From positions 970,301 through 1,034,300 of the forward strand of contig RPFO01000348.1 of assembly GCA_009746045.1 (NCBI GenBank): DNA of 64,000 nucleotides, read 5' to 3'. The DNA is from Mesostigma viride (lineage: Eukaryota; Streptophyta; Mesostigmatophyceae; Mesostigmatales; Mesostigmataceae). Numbering within the stretch: the first letter of the stretch is position 1; each line of letters begins with the position of its first letter. Below are positions 32,801 through 42,067 of this stretch, piece by piece. Made by a program: the position numbers and the translations under genes. The notes under the pieces were generated by a model. It was given only the letters and a program-made list of their open reading frames with translations, did no database searches and was not told where the DNA came from.

Positions 32801-34526
32801 CTACGTACATGGTTGGCATTTATGTAATTAATGATGAGGATTCAGGCTCCCATGGTGTCTCCATGGCTGGCCTACGTACATGAATGGCATTTATGTAATT
32901 AATGATGAGAATTCAGGCTCCCATGGTGTCATCATGGCCCGTCTACGTACATGGATGGCATTTATGTAATTAATGATGAGGATTCAGGCTCCCATGGGGT
33001 CATCATGGCTTGTCTACGTACATGGTTGGCATTTATGTAATTAATGAGGAGGATTCAGGCTCCCATGGTGTCTCCATGGCTGGCCTACGTACATGGATGT
33101 CAAGGAATAGTAAATGATGAGGATTCAGGCTCCCATGGTGTCATCATGGCCTGTCTACGTACATGGATGGCATGTATGTAATTAATGATGAGGATTCAGG
33201 CTCCCATGGTGTCATCATGGCTTGTCTACGTACATGGTTGGCATTTATGTAATTAATGAGGAGGATTCAGGCTCCCATGGTGTCATCATGGCTTGTCTAC
33301 GTACATGGTTGGCATTTATGTAATTAATGATGAGGATTCAGGCTCCCATGGTGTCTCCATGGCTGGCCTACGTACATGGATGTCAAGGAATAGTAAATGA
33401 TGAGGATTCAGGCTCCCATGGTGTCATCATGGCCCGTGTACGTACATGGATGGCATGTATGTAATTAATGAGGACGATTCAGGCTCCCATGGTGTCATCA
33501 TGGCTGGCCTACGTACATGGATGTCAAAGAAAAAGAAATGATGAGGATTCAGGCTCCCATGGTGTCATCATGGCTGGCCTACGTACATGGATGTCTCATA
33601 AAATAAATGATGAGGATTCAGGCTCCCATGGTGTCATCATGGCTTGTCTACCTACATTGTTGGCATGTATGTAATTAATGATGAGGATTCAGGCTCCCAT
33701 GGTGTCATCATGGCCCGTCTACGTACATGGATGTCAAAGAAAAAAAAATGACGAGGATTCAGGCTCCCATGGTGTCATCATGGCCCGTGTACGTACATGG
33801 ATGGCATTTATGTAATTAATGATGAGGATTCAGGCTCCCATGGTGTCATCATGGCTTGTCTACGTACATGGTTGGCATTTATGTAATTAATGAGGAGGAT
33901 TCAGGCTCCCATGGTGTCTCCATGGCTGGCCTACGTACATGGTTGGCATTTATGTAATTCATGAGGAGGATCTAGGCTCCCATGGTGTCATCATGGCTGG
34001 CCTACGTACATGGATGGCATGTATGTAATTAATGATGAGGATTCAGGCTCCCATGGTGTCATCATGGCCCGTCTACGTACATGGATGTCAAGGAATAGTA
34101 AATGATGAGGATTCAGGCTCCCATGGTGTCATCATGGCTTGTCTACGTACATGGTTGGCATTTATGTAATTCATGAGGAGGATTCAGGCTCCCATGGTGT
34201 CTCCATGGCTGGCCTACGTACATGGATGTCAAGGAATAGTAAATGATGAGGATTCAGGCTCCCATGGTGTCATCATGGCTGGCCTACGTACATGGATGGC
34301 ATGTATGTAATTAATGATGAGGATTCAGGCTCCCATGGTGTCATCATGGCCCGTCTACGTACATGGATGTCAAAGAAAAAAAAATGATGAGGATTCAGGC
34401 TCCCATGGTGTCATCATGGCCCGTGTACGTACATGGATGGCATGTATGTAATTAATGATGAGGACTCAGGCTCCCATGGTGTCATCATGTCATGTCTACG
34501 TACATGAATGGCATTTATGTAATTAA
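29871..34526 (+). repeat. Sat-1 array, second block, with 847-bp higher-order units
   Basis: This continues the array at 18989. The 12-monomer unit starting at 29871 repeats at 30718 (847 bp later), and again, after a partial unit, at 32839. The block ends at element C, with ATTAA duplicated at 34522-34526 and 40722-40726. The 68-aa frames at 30500 and 33468 are the same part of two higher-order units, 2968 bp apart. Confidence 0.95.
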
Positions 34527-34954
34527 AGTTGAACGCCCTTCACCGCTGACTAGCACGCCGGCGATGGAGACGGGATTTTGTTGTTTGGGGAACCGATTGT
34601 GGGAGGCTGAGCCCGCAGCCGCCACTGATTGCTATTGAACCCTTGCAGCTGGCCAGGCCACAAGGAGCTCAGCGGCGCGGCGCTAACCGATAAGGCATGC
34701 TCGAGCCTCTAACCCGAGACTACCGGTAGGCTACCCGATAGTGCATGCTCAAGCCTCTAACCCGAGACTACCGGCACTCAGCGGATCTGTGCTACCGAGG
34801 GCGACGGTTCTCTGACCGTCCCGGCGCGCACTGGCTTCCGTACCTTGCTTAGGCACCGACTAGCATCTAGACACCAATCTTTGATGCCCACCTGACTAGG
34901 CGCCCAGGCCGGCGACTACCGGCCAGCGGATAGATGCCACTCGGGAGCACAACT
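34527..34954 (-). repeat. 3' LTR of element C
   Basis: This is a 428-bp LTR with AGTTG/CAACT termini. It carries a repeated string, GCATGCTCRAGCCTCTAACC, twice (near 34695 and 34744). Confidence 0.9.
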
Positions 34955-35292
34955 CCCATACTTTCTTTTTAAATAATTATCATAAATTATTTAAAGCGAG
35001 GGGCAATAGGGTAGCACTGACCCTACGTACGTTCAAGTAGAGAAACACGTAACGGCACACTGACCGTCCCCAAATCCTAAACCCCAAGGAGGGTGCCCTA
35101 CGCTGGGATCTGAGCACGCCAAAAACACCCGGGCTTTGCTCCCGGCCTCCTTTTCTACTTGGGTGCAACTGCACCACATGCATCATTATTAGGCACACTG
35201 GCCGCCTGTCAGGTCTAGGGAAATGTATTCACAGATGAAAGAAGCGCCCATTCCCATGCAAAAAGACGACAGGTCACACGGTAAAAAAAAAC
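34955..35292 (-). other. 3' untranslated region and polypurine tract of element C
   Basis: On the minus strand AAAAAGAAAGTATGGG (34955-34970) abuts the LTR. The remaining 320 bp hold no supported gene. Confidence 0.7.
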
Positions 35293-37380
35293 TCATGTCA
35301 TCATGAGCTGCCGCAGCAGCTTGTACTGAGGCCCCGACAGCATCGCTGGCTTGGTCAAGGCATCGGCAATATTCTCGCTCTCGGGGATCCACCGCCGCTC
35401 ATCCAACACCGTGGCGGACTCGGCCAACACAAGGTAATCTAGTTTGGTGGTGGAGGCGAGCGGGTTATTCAGAAACTCAATTATTGACTTGCTATCTGTG
35501 CACAGCCGCATGCGGAGCGACAGCGCCACGCGGGCCTTATCCGCAATCCATTGCAAAAGATGCTGCACATAACACGCATGGTCGACAGCGGAAATGAACG
35601 CGCGACACTCCGCGCGATTGCTGTCTACCACTACCCGCTGATGGATGCGGCTATACCAGTCGACAATAGTGGGCTGCCCAGTGGGGCTATCAAGAAAAAA
35701 GATGGCCGCCTCCCGCGCGCGCAGCTGCGTGATGGTACGCGACTCCAGGTTCGCGTCAGAGTAAATGGTCATTGCCACCGGGCGGGTGATATCAACCCCC
35801 CACACGCGCAGGCCCGGTGACGCCAAGACTTGCGTCCGAAGATGCTGCGCTCCCATGCCCGCAAGCACGGCGTCGGGCGCACGCGCGTAGATGGACAGGT
35901 CGGGTCGCACCGTGCCCGCGAGCCACCCCAGCTGGCCGCGCAAGTGCGGTCCCGCGGACGCATCCAGCCGCTCAGGCAGCGATTGCGCGAGCTTGTCGGC
36001 GTATTCCTGCTTGGCCGCCATGTCAATGCACCAGCCAACCGGTGTGCGGTGCAAAGTGTAGGTTAGGCCACAGAAAGGGACGGGGGTGTCGGGGTCCAGC
36101 CACAACGTGCGGCTAGTGGGCAAAAGCTTGGCCACAGCGGTTATGAACTGCCGGACCCACGCCCGGGGTCCAATAAGCCGCCAGTCATCCCCATGCCATT
36201 GCATGAACGCGGGCTCGTGTGGGTTGGGTGTGTGGATGTGAAAGAGGTTGCTATCGATGCGGGAAAACACCGCCCCCATGCTAGCAAAGATGCGTTCAGC
36301 CGTCTTGCGAAAGATGATGGGGCTAGACTGCAGGCCCTCCACACCAAGGAGAAGCCGCAAGTACACACACCGCAGCTCCCCCTGCCACACCAAAGGGACC
36401 TTGACCACATACACCGTGCCACGCCACACTTCCTCGGCCACTGCCGGGTCGCTATGGAGAAAGGCCCGCTGAAAATCTGAGCAGGCCATGGCATAGTCCA
36501 ACCCCCGATCCAACAGCCCCAAGAACACCGATGTTAACACCCGGCTAGTGGTCTGCGACAGCCCGGGCGTAAACAATTCCTCCTCCGACAACTCAGACGA
36601 GCCCCTAAACTCCGTGACACAGGGCCGTACATGAAATGTGACAGGGTCAGTGGGGAGGACCTGCTTATACTTGAGCACAAACTTCAAGTTCAGCTTTACC
36701 GCCCCTTGCGGCACCTCCATCAACTCCCCATACACCCCATACATCGCCCACTCCAGCTGCGCGCGCAAGAAAGCCGCGCGCCACTTATGGAACTTGACAG
36801 GGTCACGGCAGTCCTCCTTAAACTGCGGATAACTAACAGGAGATTTAGTGGCGATGCTCCAGGGAAAAATGCCAAGACTGCTGGGGTGACACTTCTGCGG
36901 CTGCGTGACATCGGCTACCAGCGGCTCTGCCGTATATTCCGCCCCGCGAATGGCCCCTACTGCAGTGGCATAATCCTCAGGGTGATTAATAGCCTCGGGG
37001 GGACCCCGGCCCGTGAGGGCTGCAAGCGCTACGTGATATTGGTACAAGCCTATGCTCCCCACCCCCTCGAGGGTCACCAAGCCGGCTGACACAGAAAACC
37101 CGGGGAGGGAAACAAAAGGGTTACCTATGAGGGTGATCCCCTTGTAACCCTCTAGCACTTGCACAGGGACATCTACCCCTAGGATGGGCATGAGCACCTG
37201 CCCAGCCACCTTATAGGCCCGCTGCCCGTCAAACCCCGCAACCTCCTTCCAACTACTGGGCAGCAAAGGGTAATAGGCCTCGGCCGCCGCCGGGCTCGTG
37301 ATAGACACGCCTGCCATGGTATCTATGGCCGCAATATGCCTAGAGGGAACATCATGAGCTTCAGTCACAACGTGGGGCAC
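35293..37380 (-). CDS. pol: Pol part 2 of element C: protease-like, reverse transcriptase, RNase H
   Basis: The 695-codon frame opens just after TAA (37381-37383) and starts at GTG. Residues 15-100 are retropepsin-like: IDTMAGVSIT with D20, then a glycine-rich flap-like region and ITLIGNPFV. A copia-type reverse transcriptase follows, with SDFQRAFLHSD and WHGDDW (HGDD at 396-399), then RNase H with IYSDAN and DWYSRIHQRVVVDSNRAECRA, ending NIADALTKP. It overlaps the upstream integrase frame by 16 nt, in the -1 frame, so expression needs a frameshift or the frame was broken recently. It lacks its own ATG. The motifs follow element B, although the two proteins are well diverged. Confidence 0.88.
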   Translation of the reverse strand: MPHVVTEAHDVPSRHIAAIDTMAGVSITSPAAAEAYYPLLPSSWKEVAGFDGQRAYKVAGQVLMPILGVDVPVQVLEGYKGITLIGNPFVSLPGFSVSAGLVTLEGVGSIGLYQYHVALAALTGRGPPEAINHPEDYATAVGAIRGAEYTAEPLVADVTQPQKCHPSSLGIFPWSIATKSPVSYPQFKEDCRDPVKFHKWRAAFLRAQLEWAMYGVYGELMEVPQGAVKLNLKFVLKYKQVLPTDPVTFHVRPCVTEFRGSSELSEEELFTPGLSQTTSRVLTSVFLGLLDRGLDYAMACSDFQRAFLHSDPAVAEEVWRGTVYVVKVPLVWQGELRCVYLRLLLGVEGLQSSPIIFRKTAERIFASMGAVFSRIDSNLFHIHTPNPHEPAFMQWHGDDWRLIGPRAWVRQFITAVAKLLPTSRTLWLDPDTPVPFCGLTYTLHRTPVGWCIDMAAKQEYADKLAQSLPERLDASAGPHLRGQLGWLAGTVRPDLSIYARAPDAVLAGMGAQHLRTQVLASPGLRVWGVDITRPVAMTIYSDANLESRTITQLRAREAAIFFLDSPTGQPTIVDWYSRIHQRVVVDSNRAECRAFISAVDHACYVQHLLQWIADKARVALSLRMRLCTDSKSIIEFLNNPLASTTKLDYLVLAESATVLDERRWIPESENIADALTKPAMLSGPQYKLLRQLMMT

Positions 37381-39041
37381 TTATCTGGCATGACGCGGCT
37401 GACTTGTGCCGCACCCCCCGCTGCCGCCGCCTTGAGCTTGTCCGCCTTGAGCAGCTGTCGGAGGACGTGGGCCAGCTGGGAGCCCACGCCCGCGCCTGAC
37501 GATGTGTCCGGCGCCGCCACGGTGGGCGCTGCTGGGGTCGCGGGGAGGGGCTGAGGTAGCGCCCCCGCGTCGACCCCGGGGACTTGCTCCGGCGCGGCGC
37601 CTGCAGGGGGGTGGGCAACAAGCGCATCATGCACAGCCACCCCAAGTGGGGTGGGTAGGACAGGTTCCAGCCGGGCCCGCTTGGCCGGCCGGCTATCCAC
37701 ATCCCAACCGAGCTGGCGGCTGTGCTCCTTGGCCGCCTGGACCTGGGCATCGGACGCCTTGTACCGATACACCTTATCCCACGGGATGAGATAGTCCCTA
37801 TGCTCCCAGTGCACCTTCACCCGCCTATGCACCCAGTCCAAATCCACCACCATGCCTGGCCCTTGCATCTGCCCCCGCTTGCCAAAGGAATTCTCCTTGT
37901 GAAACAAGACCAACTCCCCCAGCTCCCACTCCTGCGACAAGTCAGGCTGGGTGCGGTCTAACTGCCGCCTAACCTCAGCGGTGGTAGCGAGGTGGGCCTC
38001 CCAATGGTCTGCCACGTCCGGAGGGTAAATGCCCGACTGCAGCCCCCGCGCGGTAATAAGACCTAGTCCCTGGGGCAGCTTGAAAAGCACCTGGCTGTTG
38101 TACTTGTCCATGAGCAAGCGGCACCACAGCGCGCGTTGTGCATAAGGCTGCCCCGCGGGCTTGAATCCTAACCCGCTGGCCTGCTGCTTGGCTGCCATGC
38201 CCTTTACGCTGCTGATGTGCCTATCAATCAGCCCCAAGTTGCCATGGTCCTGCCGCCCAGCAATAACCACCATCTCACAGCCCTCCCGCCCCACAATGCA
38301 ATCAAATTGTTGGTCCAACATGACCTCAGAAATGGGAAAGAAGTGAGACATGGCAATGCGCAGCCCCCGCCACAAGGACTCCTCTACCATGCTTGGCAGG
38401 GGCTCGATGGCTAGGAACTTGGTATAGCGATCCATCAAGACCAAATAATAGTCCCCCTCCTCCAAATGCATGACATCCCCCACTAACCTCCCCCGGTACG
38501 GGGAAGGAGTCTTAGCATGCCAGCGCCTACGCTTCTTCCTGACACTTGCGCATGCGTGGCACTCCTCTAACTCCGCCTGAGCGACCTTCAACCCCGGCGC
38601 CCCCATAAGCCGAGTCGCCCAGTCTAGCGTTTGCCCCGCCACATGACCCACCGCAAGGTGAATCTGGTGAGCAAGCATCCGCAATCCTATGGCCGTGGGG
38701 GTGGTGCCATCCCCTTCTATGCTAGGCACCTGCCCCGCCAAGCTCTCTGCATGTGCATTCCTGTCGGCAATGTGCTCTAGTGAGGCCTTACTGAGGCGGC
38801 GACCCAACTCCACGTCTACGTGAGGGGCTACCTCGGCATCTGCCGGCACTATCTCACCTGAAGGGGTGAGCTCCGGAAGGGCGTGTTCAGGCTCTATTGC
38901 GACCACGCTGGGCACGCACTCCTGATCAGCTGCAGCACTTGCACTTCCATTCTGAACCACTGACGTGGGAACATTAGGACTACAAGGCACAGCATCCTCA
39001 CGCCTAGCCGACTCACCGCGACACACATCACCTCTATGACG
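37365..39041 (-). CDS. pol: Pol part 1 of element C: integrase
   Basis: The frame is open from directly after the gag TGA (39042-39044); the first possible start is GTG at 39026. After a variable linker comes an integrase zinc-binding region (HQIHLAVGH ... CHACASVRKKR), then a core with GDVMHLEEGDYYLVLMDRY (first D), VMLDQQFDC (second D) and GNLGLIDRHISSVK, where the third acidic residue is Asp (codon 38223-38225) instead of the Glu usual in DDE integrases. A C-terminal integrase region (FGKRGQMQGPGMVVDLD) and an Ala/Pro-rich tail follow. There is no protease motif before the integrase. It stops at 37365-37367. It joins the viral-like DNA to the host genome if active. Confidence 0.87.
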   Translation of the reverse strand, partial: RHRGDVCRGESARREDAVPCSPNVPTSVVQNGSASAAADQECVPSVVAIEPEHALPELTPSGEIVPADAEVAPHVDVELGRRLSKASLEHIADRNAHAESLAGQVPSIEGDGTTPTAIGLRMLAHQIHLAVGHVAGQTLDWATRLMGAPGLKVAQAELEECHACASVRKKRRRWHAKTPSPYRGRLVGDVMHLEEGDYYLVLMDRYTKFLAIEPLPSMVEESLWRGLRIAMSHFFPISEVMLDQQFDCIVGREGCEMVVIAGRQDHGNLGLIDRHISSVKGMAAKQQASGLGFKPAGQPYAQRALWCRLLMDKYNSQVLFKLPQGLGLITARGLQSGIYPPDVADHWEAHLATTAEVRRQLDRTQPDLSQEWELGELVLFHKENSFGKRGQMQGPGMVVDLDWVHRRVKVHWEHRDYLIPWDKVYRYKASDAQVQAAKEHSRQLGWDVDSRPAKRARLEPVLPTPLGVAVHDALVAHPPAGAAPEQVPGVDAGALPQPLPATPAAPTVAAPDTSSGAGVGSQLAHVLRQLLKADKLKAAAAGGAAQVSRVMPDKCPTL

Positions 39042-39740
39042 TCACTTGGGCATGGCTGGCCGTGGGGCGCGGCATGTGTTGGGGTCGTGTCCAGGAAGCC
39101 GAACCGCCCAGCAGCGCCGGCACACTCGAGTCGCCTTGCCGAGGTCCAGCCGCAGCGTGCAGTTGGCCTCGGTGTGCCCCACGCCGGTGCACCGCTCGCA
39201 GACGACCTTCTCCTTGGGGACACCACCCTGCTGCTGTTGCTGCCTGCCAGTGCCGCCCTCCTGTCGAGGCTGCTTGCCCTGACCGCCTCCCGGCCCGCGT
39301 TTGCTGGACGCGTTCTGGTTGTGCCGACCACCGCGAGCTCGGCGTTTGCCACCCAACATTCGCACCACGTTGTCGGCCACCGTCGTGGACAGCTGGGTAA
39401 CAAGAGTGGTCAAGTCCGACAGAGAAGCTGCTGGCGGGGTCGAGGCAGGCACAGGGTTTACCTGAGCAACTGTCGGCAGCTTGTTGTTACGCCTGGGGCC
39501 GCCCCGGTCCTTGAACATCTCTCGGAGGTGCGCCATGGCTGCGTTGAACCGTTTCTGGTCGTCCGGGGTGCCCACTACCACGGAAGAAGCTAGCGCAATT
39601 TTCATGCCGAGACCGGCCTTGACATTGGCACGGCTCTCTGGCGTCAGCCCCAGCGCATCCAGAACTGCGCTGAGTAAATATTCGCTACTCATGTGCTTCA
39701 AGACACCCTTGCTCCGGACCTGGGCCGCGAATCTGGCCAT
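39042..39740 (-). CDS. gag: Gag of element C, C-terminal part with two zinc knuckles
   Basis: This frame holds the end of gag: a helical region (SDMARFAAQVRSKGVLKH), a Gln/Gly-rich linker, then zinc knuckle CERCTGVGHTEANC (residues 181-194, CX2CX4HX4C) and a second, looser knuckle CRRC...H...C (207-223, CX2CX7HX4C). It ends at TGA 39042-39044, and the integrase frame continues in the same frame after it. Its start overlaps the upstream gag frame (39698-40246), which is shifted by one base near a CCC run at about 39758. The ATG marked at 39740 is inside the protein, not its true start. Confidence 0.85.
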   Translation of the reverse strand: MARFAAQVRSKGVLKHMSSEYLLSAVLDALGLTPESRANVKAGLGMKIALASSVVVGTPDDQKRFNAAMAHLREMFKDRGGPRRNNKLPTVAQVNPVPASTPPAASLSDLTTLVTQLSTTVADNVVRMLGGKRRARGGRHNQNASSKRGPGGGQGKQPRQEGGTGRQQQQQGGVPKEKVVCERCTGVGHTEANCTLRLDLGKATRVCRRCWAVRLPGHDPNTCRAPRPAMPK

Positions 39741-40246
39741 GTCCGAGCTGAGGTAATTGGGTCAAGCGACAGGTTGCGCACCAGCGCCTGCCCCTCCTTT
39801 TCCTCGTCAGGAAAGCTTGAGGTGTCGAGCACCTCTTGCAGGGCCTTCACTGTGTCGGGCCAGGTCCACGCCTCTTTGCTGGCGTTGATAATGACCCCTC
39901 GCACGTCCGCATTACCCGTAGCCTCGTTGCATACCTCTGACCGGCGCAGCTTGGTGAGGAAAACTGCGTCGGACAGTTCGTTGTAGTCCTGCCGGAGCTC
40001 GCCCAGGCTGTTAATAAACTCCTCCACGGCGGACGGCGTCAGAATTTCTGGCAGCTTACTTGGCAGCTCTTCTTTCTTGAAAACTTTCCGGGCAGTTGGT
40101 GCTGACTGCTGCCCCGGAGCTGTGCTGACCGAGCCACCAGCTGGCTCAGTCGCCACGGTGGCTGCGCCACTCCCATCCGCCGGAGTTGATGCTTGCGTTC
40201 CCTGGTCCTGGGTTGCAGCTGGCGTTCGCTCCGCGCCACGCGCCAT
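39698..40246 (-). CDS. gag: Gag of element C, N-terminal part
   Basis: Starts at ATG 40244-40246 (MARGAERTPAATQDQG), 46 bp after the LTR; a longer start at 40309 would lie inside the LTR and is unlikely. It has a Pro/Thr/Ala-rich N-terminus, then a helical gag region (EELPSKLPEILTPSAVEEF to LVRNLSLDP). After LDP the protein-like sequence passes to the frame of 39042-39740 (NYLSSDMARF). A -1 shift at CCC, or one missing C, would join them. Confidence 0.82.
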   Translation of the reverse strand: MARGAERTPAATQDQGTQASTPADGSGAATVATEPAGGSVSTAPGQQSAPTARKVFKKEELPSKLPEILTPSAVEEFINSLGELRQDYNELSDAVFLTKLRRSEVCNEATGNADVRGVIINASKEAWTWPDTVKALQEVLDTSSFPDEEKEGQALVRNLSLDPITSARTWPDSRPRSGARVS

Positions 40247-40292
40247 GAGCCCAGAAAAATGGTCAACGGTAATGTTGACTGTTGTGAATACA

Positions 40293-40721
40293 AGTTGAAT
40301 GCCCTTCACCGCTGGCTAGCACGCCGGCGATGGAGACGGGATTTTTGTTGTTTGGGGAACCGATTGTGGGAGGCTGAGCCCGCAGCCGCCACTGATTGCT
40401 ATTGAACCCTTGCAGCTGGCCAGGCCACAAGGAGCTCAGCGGCGCGGCGCTAACCGATAAGGCATGCTCGAGCCTCTAACCCGAGACTACCGGTAGGCTA
40501 CCCGATAGTGCATGCTCAAGCCTCTAACCCGAGACTACCGGCACTCAGCGGATCTGTGCTACCGAGGGCGACGGTTCTCTGACCGTCCCGGCGCGCACTG
40601 GCTTCCGTACCTTGCTTAGGCACCGACTAGCATCTAGACACCAATCTTTGATGCCCACCTGACTAGGCGCCCAGGCCGGCGACTACCGGCCAGCGGATAG
40701 ATGCCACTCGGGAGCACAACT
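40293..40721 (-). repeat. 5' LTR of element C
   Basis: A 429-bp partner of 34527-34954, with one extra T in a T-run and two substitutions. On the minus strand the sequence after it is TGTATTCACAACAGTC, with no TGG-initial primer-binding site. This is similar to the CAAATTACAACCAGTC after the 5' LTR of element B. Confidence 0.9.
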
Positions 40722-41783
40722 ATTAATGATGAGGATTCAGGCTCCCATGGTGTCATCATTGCCCGTGTACGTACATGGATGGCATTTTTGTATATAATAA
40801 TGAGGATTCAGGCTCCGGCCATGGTGTCATCATGGCCCGTCTACGTACATGGATGGCATTTATGTAATTAATGATGAGGATTCAGGCTCCCATGGGGTCA
40901 TCATGGCTTGTCTACGTACATGGTTGGCATTTATGTGATTAATTAGGAGGATTCAGGCTCCCATGGTGTCTCCATGGCTGGCCTACGTACATGGATGTCA
41001 AGGAATAGTAAATGATGAGAATTCAGGCTCCCATGGTGTCATCATGGCCCGTCTACGTACATGAATGGCATTTATGTAATTAATGATGAGGATTCAGGCT
41101 CCCATGGTGTCATCATGGCCCGTCTACGTACATGGATGTCAAAGAAAAAAAAATGATGAGGATTCAGGCTCCCATGGTGTCATCATGGCCCGTCTACGTA
41201 CATGGATGGCATTTATGTAATTATTGATGAGGATTCAGGCTCCCATGGTGTCATCATGGCCCGTGTACGTACATGGATGGCATTTATGTAATTAATGATG
41301 AGGATTCAGGCTCCCATGGTGTCATCATGGCCCGTGTACGTACATGAATGGCATTCATGTAATTAATGATGAGGATTCAGGCTCCCATGGTGTCATCATG
41401 GCCCGTCTACGTACATGGATGTCAAAGAAAAAAAATTGATGAGGATTCAGGCTCCCATGGTGTCATCATGGCTGGCCTACGTACATGGATGTCTCATAAA
41501 AAAAATGATGAGGATTCAGGCTCCCATGGTGTCATCATGGCTTGTCTACGTACATGGTTGGCATTTATGTAACCTGAATCCTCTCATAAAAAAAATGAAG
41601 AGGATTCAGGCTCCATTGGTGTCATCATGGCTGGCCTACGTACATGGATGTCAAGGAATAGTAAATGATGAGGATTCAGGCTCCCATGGTGTCATCATGG
41701 CTTGTCTACGTACATGGATGGCATGTATGAAATTAATGATGAGGATTCAGGCTCCATTGGTGTCATCATGGCTGGCCTACGTA
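40722..41783 (+). repeat. Sat-1 array, third block
   Basis: Plus-oriented ~70-bp monomers. One monomer near 41575-41600 contains a short inverted piece (AACCTGAATCCTCTCAT) also seen near 16553 and 43308. Confidence 0.93.
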
Positions 41784-42067
41784 TTCTGATCAGACACTCC
41801 GCAAAGGTGAAAACCTTTGCGTTCAGTGCCAGGCCGCGGAAAACGCGGAAAACGCGATCTGCAAATGAATCCGACCGGAATCGAACTGGGGACCTCTCGC
41901 ACCAATTTTGCTGACTATAGGACGGACGTCTCCGGTTACCATGGCATCGCCAACTTACACCTACAGTCATCCGCAAAAGTTCTCCTGTCCGGGGAGTGAT
42001 GCAAGCCTTTCGGATTTGGTACTAGATAAATCACTCGAGATCTGTGTGTAGGAGTACTACACACGTG
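41784..42067 (-). mobile_element. tRNA-derived short retroposon, copy 1 (full length)
   Basis: A 284-bp insertion in sat-1 flanked by the 8-bp duplication CCTACGTA (41776-41783, 42068-42075). On the minus strand it contains a tRNA-Pro-like 3' half (GGTGCGAGAGGTCCC, then AGTTCGATTCC, a B-box match) and ends with a 9-bp hairpin (stem CGCAAAGGT/ACCTTTGCG, 41800-41821). The size, duplications and tRNA relation fit a SINE. It has no coding capacity. The partner that moves it is unknown. Confidence 0.82.

Larger units (their letters stand above)
34527..40721 (-). mobile_element. Copia-like LTR retrotransposon C, noncanonical LTR ends
   Basis: LTRs of 428 and 429 bp (34527-34954, 40293-40721) begin AGTTGAA and end CACAACT on the plus strand. 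The target duplication is ATTAA. Genes are on the minus strand: gag in two overlapping frames, then pol in two frames. A purine tract (34955-34970, minus-strand AAAAAGAAAGTATGGG) precedes the downstream LTR. The element is the same type as B: AGTT...AACT ends, TGA between gag and pol, protease-like domain after integrase, HGDD reverse transcriptase. The LTRs differ at three places I can see. Confidence 0.92.

Noticed and set aside
41860-41935. A functional tRNA-Pro gene within the retroposon copies
   Set aside because: Only the 3' half is tRNA-like. The anticodon stem does not pair, and all copies share the same defects.
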